A DNA stretch of 55,333 bases from Rhodoferax sp. (GTDB taxonomy: Bacteria; Pseudomonadota; Gammaproteobacteria; Burkholderiales; Burkholderiaceae_C), in NCBI GenBank assembly GCA_031291305.1, contig JARLJH010000044.1, positions 1 to 55,333 of the forward strand, given 5' to 3'. Position numbers and translations under genes: made by a program. Of the stretch, positions 8,819-16,516 are shown one piece after another; within the stretch, counting starts at the first letter, position 1, and each line of letters opens with the position of its first letter. The notes beneath the pieces were generated by a model. The model did not search any database. It saw only the letters and a list, made by a program, of their open reading frames with translations, and was not told where the DNA came from.

Positions 8819-9658
8819 TTACAACCGACCCAGCGCTTGCACCCGCCAGGCCAGCCAGAACTTGCGCAAGGGCGTCAGGCTGATGCGCTGGTGCAGCACC
8901 TTGAACTGCTCGCGCTCAATCTCTCCCAGCAGCGCCCGATAGATGCTGGCCATCATCAGCCCAGGCTTCTGGGCGCGGCGGTCGTCGGCGTTGAGCAGGG
9001 CGATGGCCTGGTCGTACAGACCGTGGGCGCGCTGCGCCTGAAAGCGCATCAGCGCGGTGAAACGGTCGGAGTAGGTGCGGTCAAGAATCTCTTGCGCGGT
9101 GACGCCAAACTGCTGCAACTCGTTGACCGGTAGGTAAATACGCCCGCGCATGGCGTCTTCGCCCACGTCGCGCAGGATGTTGGTGAGCTGCAGCGCCTGA
9201 CCCAGCGTGTGGGCGTAGGCGGTGGTTTGCGCCCGCGTCTGGCCAAAGATCTGCGCCGCCACTTCACCCACCACGCCTGCCACCAAGTGGCAATAGCGTT
9301 GCAGGCCGGGGTAGTCCAGATAGCGGGTCTGGTTCAAATCCATCTGGCAGCCTTCAATGACCGCCTGCAAATGGCGCTGCTCAATGGCGAAGTCTTTGGC
9401 GATAGGCATCAGCGCCTGCATCACCGGGTGGCTGGGTTGCCCGGCAAACGATTTGGCCACTTCCTGTTGCCACCACGCTAGCTTGGTGGCGGCGACACCG
9501 ATGTCGGTGGCCTCGTCCACCACGTCGTCCACTTCGCGGCAAAACGCATAAAACGCCGTGATGGCGGCGCGCTTGGGTGGCGGCAAAAACAAAAAGGCGT
9601 AATAAAAGCTGCTGCCCGAGGCGGCGGCTTTTTGCTGGACGTAGTCTTGGGGGGTCAT
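8819..9658 (-). CDS. hpnD: Presqualene diphosphate synthase HpnD
   Basis: HpnD joins two farnesyl diphosphates into presqualene diphosphate. The 279-residue product belongs to the squalene/phytoene synthase family. It has the first acidic motif in YAFCREVDDVVDE, the second at NILRDVGEDAMRGRIYLP, and the substrate-site phrase SSFYYAFLFLPPPKR. The stop lies 6 bp from the hpnE start on the same strand. Upstream, 152 bp separate it from nrdB with no strong terminator visible, so read-through from nrdAB is possible. The other squalene genes are hpnE (next) and hpnC (beyond nrdAB). Confidence 0.92.
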   Translation of the reverse strand: MTPQDYVQQKAAASGSSFYYAFLFLPPPKRAAITAFYAFCREVDDVVDEATDIGVAATKLAWWQQEVAKSFAGQPSHPVMQALMPIAKDFAIEQRHLQAVIEGCQMDLNQTRYLDYPGLQRYCHLVAGVVGEVAAQIFGQTRAQTTAYAHTLGQALQLTNILRDVGEDAMRGRIYLPVNELQQFGVTAQEILDRTYSDRFTALMRFQAQRAHGLYDQAIALLNADDRRAQKPGLMMASIYRALLGEIEREQFKVLHQRISLTPLRKFWLAWRVQALGRL

Positions 9659-9810
9659 AAGGAGGCTTGGTTGCGGCTGAGTTTAAACGGGGAGAGGTGT
9701 GACCTGATCCCCGCCCAGCGTGTGCCCCACATCCAGTTACACCGTCAACAGATACGTTTGAAAACCTGGGGCCGCCAAGTCTTCACTCGGCCACCCACAT
9801 TGCAGCTTGT

Positions 9811-10962
9811 CTACCAGGCCAGAGCGCCACCTGTCTGGTACTCGGTCACGCGGGTTTCAAAGAAGTTTTTTTCCTTGCGCAGGTTGGCCTGCTCGTCCAA
9901 CCAGGGCAGCACGTTTTCAGCACCGGGAAACGGCTCTTCGACACCGACCTGGCGAGCCCGCCGGTTGGCGATGAAACGGAACTGCTGCACGTGCAGTTCC
10001 GCGTTGTAGCCGAGGATCGGTTCCTTGAGGATGTAGCCAGCGTAGGCGCGCTCAGCCGCCTCGGCTTCGTCCCACAACTGGCGCAGCGCGGCGGGATCGA
10101 GCGTGAGCTGTTCTTCCTTGAGCAGTTCGCGGATCACGCGGGTGCCAAAGGCGCAGTGCATGACTTCGTCGCGCATGATGTACTGCAACTGCTCAGCCGT
10201 GCCTTTCATCAGGCCGCGCCGCTGCAGCGCAAAGATAGGTGTAAAGCCGTTGTAGAACCAGCAGCCTTCAAAGATGACTGCAAAGAAGAAGTACGACAGC
10301 GCGAACTCGTGCAGGTTGTCACGGTTGCCAAGGTCGAAGTCGGCACGCATCACCCGCTCCAGCCGACGGTTGGCCAGCGCGATCTTGCCGTGGATTTGCG
10401 GCACCACGCGGTAGCGGTTGTAAATTTCCTGCTGGTCCAGGCCGATGCTTTCGATGCAGTGCTGGTAGGTCCAGGTGTGCAGCGCTTCTTCATAGACCTG
10501 GCGGGCCTGGTAGATCTGCAGTTCCGGCGCGGTCATTTTCTCCATGACGGCCAGGCCAATGTTGCGCATGGCCAGGATGTCGGAGGTGGTCAGATAGGCC
10601 AGCACATTCTCAAAAACGTGGCGCTCGGCCGGGTTGAGCTTGTGGTGGTAGTCGTGCACGTCCTGCGCCATGCTGATTTCCAGCGGCGTCCAGTGATTGC
10701 GGTTGGCCTTGAGAAAGTACTCCCAGGCCCACGGGTATTTGAACGGCGCGAGTTGGTTGACATCGGCCTTGCCATTGACGATGCGCTTGTCGGCGGCGTT
10801 GATTGGTGCCAGCGCCGGGCGTGCAGGCGCTTCGGCGGTGGCTGTCGCTGTGGGTAGTGGGCTGGAAGTCGCCTCGGGTGCGTGATTCGGGCTCGCTGTG
10901 GCTACTGGCTGGGCGGCGGGTTGGCTAGGGGTGTCCCAGTCGTCAAAACGGTTGGTGCTCAT
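9811..10962 (-). CDS. nrdB: Ribonucleoside-diphosphate reductase, beta subunit NrdB (class Ia)
   Basis: The small subunit that holds the di-iron tyrosyl radical. The 383-residue product has an unusual N-terminal tail of about 55 residues rich in Ala, Pro and Thr, then the ferritin-like core. Metal and radical positions are recognisable in EEALHTWTYQHCIESIGL, where the pattern ExxHxxxY matches the site of the radical tyrosine, and in RDEVMHCAFGTRVI. FEGCWFYNGFTPIF is typical of the family. The ATG at 10962 overlaps the nrdA stop (ATGA junction), so the two subunits are made from one coupled transcript. Confidence 0.95.
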   Translation of the reverse strand: MSTNRFDDWDTPSQPAAQPVATASPNHAPEATSSPLPTATATAEAPARPALAPINAADKRIVNGKADVNQLAPFKYPWAWEYFLKANRNHWTPLEISMAQDVHDYHHKLNPAERHVFENVLAYLTTSDILAMRNIGLAVMEKMTAPELQIYQARQVYEEALHTWTYQHCIESIGLDQQEIYNRYRVVPQIHGKIALANRRLERVMRADFDLGNRDNLHEFALSYFFFAVIFEGCWFYNGFTPIFALQRRGLMKGTAEQLQYIMRDEVMHCAFGTRVIRELLKEEQLTLDPAALRQLWDEAEAAERAYAGYILKEPILGYNAELHVQQFRFIANRRARQVGVEEPFPGAENVLPWLDEQANLRKEKNFFETRVTEYQTGGALAW

Positions 10963-13736
10963 TGGCAGGCCTCACAGTCCGGGTTGTCGATGGAGCAGAA
11001 CTTGGGTTCCTCTGGCGTTGCCGTATCGTCGCGTCCACCGGATTTTTCGGCCTGGCTGGCGCCGAGTGTGCGCAGGTAGTAGGTGGTTTTCAGGCCGCGT
11101 GTCCAGGCCAACTTGTAGATCTCGTCGAGCTTTCTGCCCGAGGGCTGTGCCAGATACAGGTTCAGCGACTGCGCCTGGTCGATCCATTTCTGGCGGCGCG
11201 CTGCGGCTTCGATCAACCATGTCGGGTCGATCTCGAAGGCGGTGGCGTAGCGAGCCTTGAGTTCGTCGGGCACGCGCTCAATGCGGGCCAGCGAGCCGTC
11301 GAAATACTTGAGGTCGGACACCATCACCTCGTCCCACAGGTTGAGCGCCTTCAGGTCACGGACCAGCGCGTCGTTGACGACGGTGAATTCGCCGGAGAGG
11401 TTCGACTTGACGTAGATGTTCTGGTAGGTCGGCTCAATGCTGGCCGAGACGCCGACGATGTTGGAAATGGTCGCGGTCGGGGCAATGGCCACGCAGTTGG
11501 AGTTGCGCATGCCGTAGCGGGCGATGCGTTCTTTGAGCGCTGCCCAGTCCAGACGGGCGTCGCGGTTCAACTCGACATGGCCACCGCGTCCGTTCTCCAG
11601 CAACTGGATCGAATCCAGCGGCAGGATGCTTTGATCCCACAGACTGCCGGTGAAGCTTGAATAGCGACCGCGTTCGCGGGCCAGTTCGGTCGAGGCCCAA
11701 TAGGCTTGGTAGCAAACGGCTTCCATGGTGCGGTCGGCGAATTCGATGGCTTGTGCAGAGGCATACGGCAGGCCAATGGCGTAAAGGCAGTCGGCAAAAC
11801 CCATGATGCCCATGCCCACCGGGCGATGGCGCATGTTCGCGTTGCGTGCCTTGGGTGTGGCGTAGAAGTTGATGTCGACCACGTTGTCGAGCATGCGCAG
11901 CGCGGTGCCGACGGTGCGAGCCAGCTTGGCCTGGTCGATGTCGCCATCTTTCAAATGCGCCAGCAGGTTGACCGAGCCGAGGTTGCAGACAGCGGTTTCC
12001 GAGTCGGACGTATTGAGCGTGATCTCGGTGCACAGGTTGCTGGAGTGCACAACGCCAACGTGCTGCTGCGGTGAGCGCAGGTTGCAGGCATCCTTGAAGG
12101 TGATCCACGGGTGGCCGGTCTCGAACAGCATGGTCAGCATCTTGCGCCACAGCTGCACGGCAGGCACTTTTTTGTGCAGTTTGAGTTGCCCGGCAGCGGC
12201 CTGCGCCTCATAGCCAACATAAGCCGCCTCGAAGGCAGCACCGAATTTCTCGTGCAAATCGGGTACATCGACGGGTGAGAACAGCGTCCATTCGCCGTTG
12301 TCCATGACGCGCTTCATGAACAGGTCGGGAATCCAGTTAGCGGTGTTCATGTCGTGCGTGCGGCGGCGCTCGTCGCCGGTGTTCTTGCGCAAGTCCAGGA
12401 ATTCCTCGATGTCAAGGTGCCAGGTTTCGAGGTAGGCACAGACCGCACCCTTGCGCTTGCCGCCCTGGTTCACGGCCACCGCCGTATCGTTGACCACTTT
12501 CAGGAACGGAATCACCCCCTGGCTCTGGCCGTTGGTGCCCTTGATGCGACTGCCCAGTGAGCGTACCGGCGTCCAGTCGTTGCCCAGGCCGCCCGCATAT
12601 TTCTGCAGCAAGGCGTTTTCCTTGATGGATTGGTAAATGCCTTCGAGATCATCCGATACCGTGGTCAGGTAGCACGACGACAGTTGTGAATGCAGCGTGC
12701 CGCTGTTGAACAGGGTCGGTGTCGAGCACATGAAGTCAAAGCTGGAAATCAGGTCGTAGAACTCGATGGCGCGCGCCTCGCGGTCGATCTCGTTCAAGGC
12801 CAGACCCATGGCGACGCGCATGAAAAAGATTTGCGGCAGTTCGATGCGGCGGCCTTCGATGTGCAGGAAGTAGCGGTCGTACAGCGTCTGCAGGCCCAGA
12901 TAGCCGAACTGCAGGTCACGTTGCGGCTGGAGTGCGGCAGCCAGGCGCGGCAGGTCAAACGTGGCCAGGCGTGGGTCGAGCAGTTGGGCGTCGATGCCCT
13001 GTTTGATGAAGCTTGGCAGATAGTCGCCATGCAGCGCTGCGAGTTCGTCCAGTGTGACCGGGCGGTCAAGCACTTCGCGACCCAGGCTGGCCAGCAACAG
13101 GCGGGCGGTGACCTGGTTGTAGGCGGGTTCGCGCTCAATGAGTGTGCGCGCGGCGAGGATCAGCGCCTGGTAGACGTCGGTCAGCGGCACGCCGTCGTAG
13201 AGGTTTTTCAGGGCGTGTTCGAAGATGGTGGATGCCGACACCACCTCACCCAGTCCGCTGCAGGCGGCCTCGCAGTTTTTGAGCAACAGTGCGCGATCCA
13301 GCGGCTGGCGCTGGCCGTTGTGGATCACATACAGTTCGGCGACCTTGATGGCCTCGGTCTGGCTGTTGGCACGCTCGGCGGTGCGGCGTTCGCGGTAGAG
13401 CACGTAGGCGCGGGCAACATCGTGTTCGCCCGAGCGCATCAGCGCCAGTTCGACCTGGTCCTGGATGTCCTCGATGTGCACCGTGCCGCCGTCGGGCATG
13501 CGCCGGGTCAGCGCACGGATCACCGTTTGCGTCAAACGGGCGACGACCTCGCGCACCCGGGAAGACACGGCGCTCTGGCTGCCCTCTACGGCAATGAAGG
13601 CCTTGGTCAGAGCAACACTGATCTTGTCGCCATCAAAGGCAACGAGTCCGCCATTGCGACGGATGACCTGCAGGGCGGCAACGGCGAATTCGTTATCTGC
13701 CGAGTCTGCGGACAGAGATGGATGAGTAGATGGCAA
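10959..13736 (-). CDS. nrdA: Ribonucleoside-diphosphate reductase, alpha subunit NrdA (class Ia)
   Basis: The catalytic subunit, which reduces ribonucleoside diphosphates to make DNA precursors. An ATP-cone allosteric domain occupies roughly residues 10-110 (VIRRNGGLVAFDGDKIS). The barrel shows SSCYLTTVSDDLEGI, NLCTEITLNTSDSETAVCNL (radical-site Cys in NLCTE) and PTATISNIVG. The tail ends CEACQ, the mobile cysteine pair that exchanges electrons with thioredoxin or glutaredoxin. I prefer the TTG at 13736 (925 residues) because it has GGAG at 13744-13747, seven bases away. In-frame starts at 13796 (ATG) and 13835 (TTG) would extend into the riboswitch leader. Expression is probably controlled by the cobalamin riboswitch upstream. 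Confidence 0.93.
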   Translation of the reverse strand: MPSTHPSLSADSADNEFAVAALQVIRRNGGLVAFDGDKISVALTKAFIAVEGSQSAVSSRVREVVARLTQTVIRALTRRMPDGGTVHIEDIQDQVELALMRSGEHDVARAYVLYRERRTAERANSQTEAIKVAELYVIHNGQRQPLDRALLLKNCEAACSGLGEVVSASTIFEHALKNLYDGVPLTDVYQALILAARTLIEREPAYNQVTARLLLASLGREVLDRPVTLDELAALHGDYLPSFIKQGIDAQLLDPRLATFDLPRLAAALQPQRDLQFGYLGLQTLYDRYFLHIEGRRIELPQIFFMRVAMGLALNEIDREARAIEFYDLISSFDFMCSTPTLFNSGTLHSQLSSCYLTTVSDDLEGIYQSIKENALLQKYAGGLGNDWTPVRSLGSRIKGTNGQSQGVIPFLKVVNDTAVAVNQGGKRKGAVCAYLETWHLDIEEFLDLRKNTGDERRRTHDMNTANWIPDLFMKRVMDNGEWTLFSPVDVPDLHEKFGAAFEAAYVGYEAQAAAGQLKLHKKVPAVQLWRKMLTMLFETGHPWITFKDACNLRSPQQHVGVVHSSNLCTEITLNTSDSETAVCNLGSVNLLAHLKDGDIDQAKLARTVGTALRMLDNVVDINFYATPKARNANMRHRPVGMGIMGFADCLYAIGLPYASAQAIEFADRTMEAVCYQAYWASTELARERGRYSSFTGSLWDQSILPLDSIQLLENGRGGHVELNRDARLDWAALKERIARYGMRNSNCVAIAPTATISNIVGVSASIEPTYQNIYVKSNLSGEFTVVNDALVRDLKALNLWDEVMVSDLKYFDGSLARIERVPDELKARYATAFEIDPTWLIEAAARRQKWIDQAQSLNLYLAQPSGRKLDEIYKLAWTRGLKTTYYLRTLGASQAEKSGGRDDTATPEEPKFCSIDNPDCEACQ

Positions 13737-13754
13737 GGCGATTCTCCATAGTGG

Positions 13755-13889
13755 GGGGCGGGGAGCCGAGGACGTGGTCGAGCGCAAGCCGCTCATCGGC
13801 ACGGCCGGAGAAACTCCGGCAATGACGCGACGCAACCGGTCAACGACTTTGGATCACGTCACACCTTCTCGTCAGGGACACCCCGCCCC
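13755..13889 (-). promoter_or_regulatory. nrdA leader with long-range complementary segments (candidate expression platform)
   Basis: In the transcript, GGGGCGGGG (plus-strand positions 13881-13889) is perfectly complementary to CCCCGCCCC (13755-13763). The second arm ends 8 nt before the GGAG of nrdA. Between them lies a compact hairpin, GCCGGAG-loop-CTCCGGC (13804-13820), without a following U-run. The arrangement suggests that a structure near the ribosome-binding site transmits the riboswitch state, but this is inference from pairing alone. Confidence 0.4.
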
Positions 13890-13913
13890 AAAAAACAAAC
13901 AAAAGGACGCATT

Positions 13914-14077
13914 GAGGCAGGTCTCCTGGCTCTCAGCTCAACGCGTTTCGCAGGCCTTCCCGGACGCGTCCAGTGGCTACGTTTGGCGAAACGCTTGCCG
14001 ATTACAGTTGCGGGGGCAGCGCCGGTATTCAGGTCAATGACCTGGCACCGGCTTCCCTTTTCATCCCATCGCGGGAA
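13914..14077 (-). promoter_or_regulatory. Cobalamin riboswitch upstream of nrdAB
   Basis: Read on the minus strand, the segment has the conserved blocks of the AdoCbl riboswitch in the right order: AAGGGAAGCCGGTGCCAGG, then GCGCTGCCCCCGCAACTGTA with ATCGGCAAGCG, then GCCACTGG, CCGGGAAGGC and finally the B12 box AGCCAGGAGACCTGCC. The element ends about 178 nt before the nrdA start. Cobalamin riboswitches normally lower expression when adenosylcobalamin is present. In front of a class I reductase they are known from genomes that also hold a B12-dependent class II enzyme. Exact ends are approximate. Confidence 0.95.
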
Positions 14078-14092
14078 CCATCAATGGCAGAA

Positions 14093-14098
14093 AGTATA
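14093..14098 (-). promoter_or_regulatory. Candidate -10 box of the nrdAB promoter
   Basis: TATACT on the minus strand, about 17 nt upstream of the riboswitch. The matching -35 region (about 14116-14121) is weak. The two NrdR-like boxes lie just upstream of it, which fits a repressible promoter. Sequence match only. Confidence 0.4.
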
Positions 14099-14128
14099 AA
14101 GTCAATTTGCCGGAAATTTGATGAAAAA

Positions 14129-14175
14129 CTACTACAGATGGTGTCTGAAGAGTGTTTGTTCGCTATAGGTGGTGT
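14129..14175 (-). promoter_or_regulatory. Two tandem NrdR-box candidates upstream of nrdAB
   Basis: On the minus strand ACACCACCTATAGCGA (14160-14175) and ACACCATCTGTAGTAG (14129-14144) share the pattern ACACCAyCTrTAG. Both resemble the left half and centre of the NrdR box ACACwATATATwGTGT. Their starts are 31 bp apart, three helical turns, as is usual for paired NrdR sites in front of ribonucleotide reductase operons. The right halves match the consensus poorly. No nrdR gene lies in this window. Confidence 0.5.
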
Positions 14176-14309
14176 TTGAAAGCCGGGGGTGATAGCGGCT
14201 GCGTCTGCGTTTGCAGGGCTGTCACGCCGTCAGCGCAGGGCATGACTTGCTATGTTTTTTGAGGTCCCAACGGGCAGGGCGTGGCTGGGAAATTTCTATA
14301 GCGCGAAGA

Positions 14310-15161
14310 TTATCGGGGCCCCGGCTTCATCCAAAGTGCACGCCACAGCAACACCGGCACATCCCACGCGGAGAGTTTGGGGCGGGCCCGCCAGGTGGTG
14401 CAGCCCATGGCCTCGATCTTGTCCAGTATCCGCAGGCCTCCTTGCACCACCAGCCGTAGCTCCCAGCCAGCGCGTCCCGGTATCTTGAACGGCAATTCAG
14501 AGCCTTTTAGCATCAAAGCCCTTGCGATGCTTGCACAATCAGCTATCAATAGCGCAGCACCTTCGGACTGACTGGTTGGCAGAAAATCGGCCTCAGTGAG
14601 GCCAAAACGGGTCAATGATTCTTGGGTGATGTACCAGCGTCCGCGCGCAGCGTCCACGCTGACGTCCTGCCAGAAGTTAATGAGTTGCAAGGCGCTGCAA
14701 ATATGGTCGCTTTTCTCCAGCGATACCTTGTCTTGCACACCATACAGGTGCAGCAGCAAGCGGCCGATCGGGTTGGCCGAGCGGCTGCAGTAGTCCAGCA
14801 GTTCAGTGTCATTCGCATAGCGGCGTTGCTCGGCGGTGTAGCGCACATCCTGCTCAAAGGCGTCGAGCAAGTCTGTCAGCAAGTGCACAGGCAGATCGTT
14901 CACTTGCAAGACGTGTTGCAAGGGCTCGAACACGTTGGCCCAGCGGCTATTGCCAGCTTGCCCACTGGCGGCGGCCAGCAGGTCAGAACGGTAGGCGTGC
15001 AGTTCGTTCAAGCGCTGCTGTGCATCGGCGTTGCCTTCATCGGCTATGTTGTCTGCGGTACGGGCAAAGTGGTACATAGCCGCAATGGCTGGGCGCAGAT
15101 GTGCCGGGCATAGTAAGGAGGCCACCGGAAAATTCTCGTAGTGGGTGACGGGCTGGCTCAT
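14310..15161 (-). CDS. hpnC: Squalene synthase-like protein HpnC
   Basis: HpnC converts presqualene diphosphate to hydroxysqualene. The product (283 residues from the ATG at 15161, beginning SQPVTHYENFPVASLLCP) shows the family's first acidic region as FARTADNIADEGNAD and the second as INFWQDVSVDAARGRWYI. A GTG at 15194 would add 11 residues; neither start has a good ribosome-binding site. It is the first gene of the interrupted set hpnC-nrdAB-hpnDE, all on the minus strand, and is divergent from the RND efflux operon. A dispersed repeat (14501-14550) lies within the C-terminal third. Confidence 0.9.
   Translation of the reverse strand: MSQPVTHYENFPVASLLCPAHLRPAIAAMYHFARTADNIADEGNADAQQRLNELHAYRSDLLAAASGQAGNSRWANVFEPLQHVLQVNDLPVHLLTDLLDAFEQDVRYTAEQRRYANDTELLDYCSRSANPIGRLLLHLYGVQDKVSLEKSDHICSALQLINFWQDVSVDAARGRWYITQESLTRFGLTEADFLPTSQSEGAALLIADCASIARALMLKGSELPFKIPGRAGWELRLVVQGGLRILDKIEAMGCTTWRARPKLSAWDVPVLLWRALWMKPGPR
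14501..14550 (+). repeat. Dispersed short repeat, copy D (inside hpnC)
   Basis: The plus strand contains AAAGCCCTTGCGATGC and then AATCAGCTATCAAT. It runs antisense to hpnC and is read in frame to give part of LIADCASIARALMLKGSE. The inner bases GCGATGCTTGC form a small inverted repeat. Confidence 0.6.
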
Positions 15162-15261
15162 GGCAGGTACATTGATTGTTTTTGGGCTTTTCACGGCAGG
15201 GTCAACGCGGTGGTAGGGTATCCATTGGATTGCATGGATGGCCCTGCGGAATTACTTAGAA

Positions 15262-15283
15262 TTAATAACCTACTGGTCATTAA
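15262..15283. promoter_or_regulatory. 22-bp palindromic operator candidate between hpnC and the RND operon
   Basis: The site reads TTAATAACC, four central bases, GGTCATTAA. The two 9-bp arms are inverted copies apart from one position (A/G). It lies 27 bp before the efflux adaptor start and about 100 bp before hpnC. This size and symmetry are typical of TetR-family operators that control efflux pumps. No regulator gene is adjacent. Confidence 0.5.
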
Positions 15284-15309
15284 CTTGTTTTCTTCTCTGA
15301 GGTCACGCC

Positions 15310-16509
15310 ATGCATTCGTCGCCATCCATTGCCCGGTTGTCAGGGTTGAGCCTGACTATAGCGCTCGCGTCGCTGCTGCTGGCGTGCTCCAAAACAGCCG
15401 CACCTGAGGAGCCGATCCGTGCCGTCAAAGTTATGACAGTGGGTGTGCAGCCCGTGGCTTTCGGCTTGGAATATGCTGGCGAGGTCCGCGCCCGCGTGCA
15501 ATCAAGCCTGGGCTTTCGGGTCGGCGGCAAGCTGATTACCCGCACGGTCGAGCTGGGCCGGCGCGTCAAGGCCGGCCAGGTGCTGGCGCAACTTGACCCA
15601 CAAGACCTGAAGCTGGCAGCCGATGCGGCACGTTCGCAAGTCGCTGCAGCTCTCACCAACCGTGATTTGGCAGCGGCGGATTTCAAGCGCTATCAGGCCC
15701 TGAAAGAGCAGAACTTCATCAGCTCGGCCGAACTTGAGCACCGCGACACGGCGATGAAAGCGGCTCAGGCGCAGCTGGACACGGCGCAGTCGCAGCTTTC
15801 GGCCCAGGTTAACCAAGCGGGTTACGCCAATTTGCTGGCGGACAGCCCCGGCGTCGTGACTGCCGTGCTGGCTGAGGTGGGTCAGGTCGTGGCTGCTGGC
15901 ACACCGGTGATACAGCTGGCGCAAGATGGCCCGCGTGACGTGGTGTTTGTCGTGCCCGAGGACAAGGTGGCGGCCATCAAGCTGGGCTCCAGCGTGGCGG
16001 TGCGGGTCTGGGCGGGCACCGAGCCACAAACCGCTGTGGTGCGCGAGGTGGCTGCCAGCGCGGACCCGGTGACGCGAACCTTCACCGTCAAGGCGGGCTT
16101 GTCTGCCACCAGCGACTTGGCGCTGGGCCGCACCGTGTCGGTGCTGCCCGCAGGATTGCAGCGCAGCGCCTTGCAAGTCATCAAGTTGCCCACCACTGCG
16201 CTGCGTCAGGAAGGGCAAGCGACCGTCGTGTGGGTGCTGGACACGGCCACGATGACCGTCAGGCTGCAACCTATTCAGGTGGCCACGGCCGACGGTAATG
16301 ACATTGTGGTGGCGAGTGGCTTGACACCTGGCATGCAGGTGGTGACCGCTGGTGTGCATGTGCTGACGCCGGGCCAAAAAGTCATGCTATATAAGGATAA
16401 TCAGTCTGTAGCCCTTACCAGTAAAGCACAGACAGCTATCAATGGAGTAGCTTTCGAGAACCCTGCAATTGCTTCGCCATCAGCGGCAGTGTCGGCTCCG
16501 GCGCAGTGA
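15310..16509 (+). CDS. RND efflux periplasmic adaptor (membrane fusion) lipoprotein
   Basis: A 399-residue adaptor of the HlyD/AcrA type that would link the inner-membrane pump to an outer-membrane channel. The N-terminus is a lipoprotein signal with lipobox LLAC (Cys26). It is followed by the biotinyl-lipoyl half-domains (SLGFRVGGKLITRTVELGRR and GVVTAVLAEVGQVVAAGTP) around a coiled-coil hairpin (about residues 100-165), then beta-barrel and membrane-proximal domains. The last 40 residues contain a dispersed repeat and are probably a flexible tail. Seven bases separate its stop from the permease start, so the two form an operon, with no outer-membrane component nearby. The substrate is unknown. 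Confidence 0.92.
   Translation: MHSSPSIARLSGLSLTIALASLLLACSKTAAPEEPIRAVKVMTVGVQPVAFGLEYAGEVRARVQSSLGFRVGGKLITRTVELGRRVKAGQVLAQLDPQDLKLAADAARSQVAAALTNRDLAAADFKRYQALKEQNFISSAELEHRDTAMKAAQAQLDTAQSQLSAQVNQAGYANLLADSPGVVTAVLAEVGQVVAAGTPVIQLAQDGPRDVVFVVPEDKVAAIKLGSSVAVRVWAGTEPQTAVVREVAASADPVTRTFTVKAGLSATSDLALGRTVSVLPAGLQRSALQVIKLPTTALRQEGQATVVWVLDTATMTVRLQPIQVATADGNDIVVASGLTPGMQVVTAGVHVLTPGQKVMLYKDNQSVALTSKAQTAINGVAFENPAIASPSAAVSAPAQ
16402..16444 (+). repeat. Dispersed short repeat, copy E (inside the efflux adaptor gene)
   Basis: Contains GTCTGTAGCCCTTACC and then AAAGCACAGACAGCTATCAA; GTCTGT and ACAGAC form an inverted repeat. It is read in frame as QSVALTSKAQTAIN in the C-terminal tail of the adaptor, the same frame as copies G and K. 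Confidence 0.7.
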
Positions 16510-16516
16510 GGTACAC

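Noticed and set aside
12690-13751. 353-codon plus-strand frame opposite nrdA
   Set aside because: Antisense shadow of a highly conserved gene.
13804-13820. Hairpin in the nrdA leader as a terminator
   Set aside because: Stem is strong but there is no U-run after it on the minus strand.
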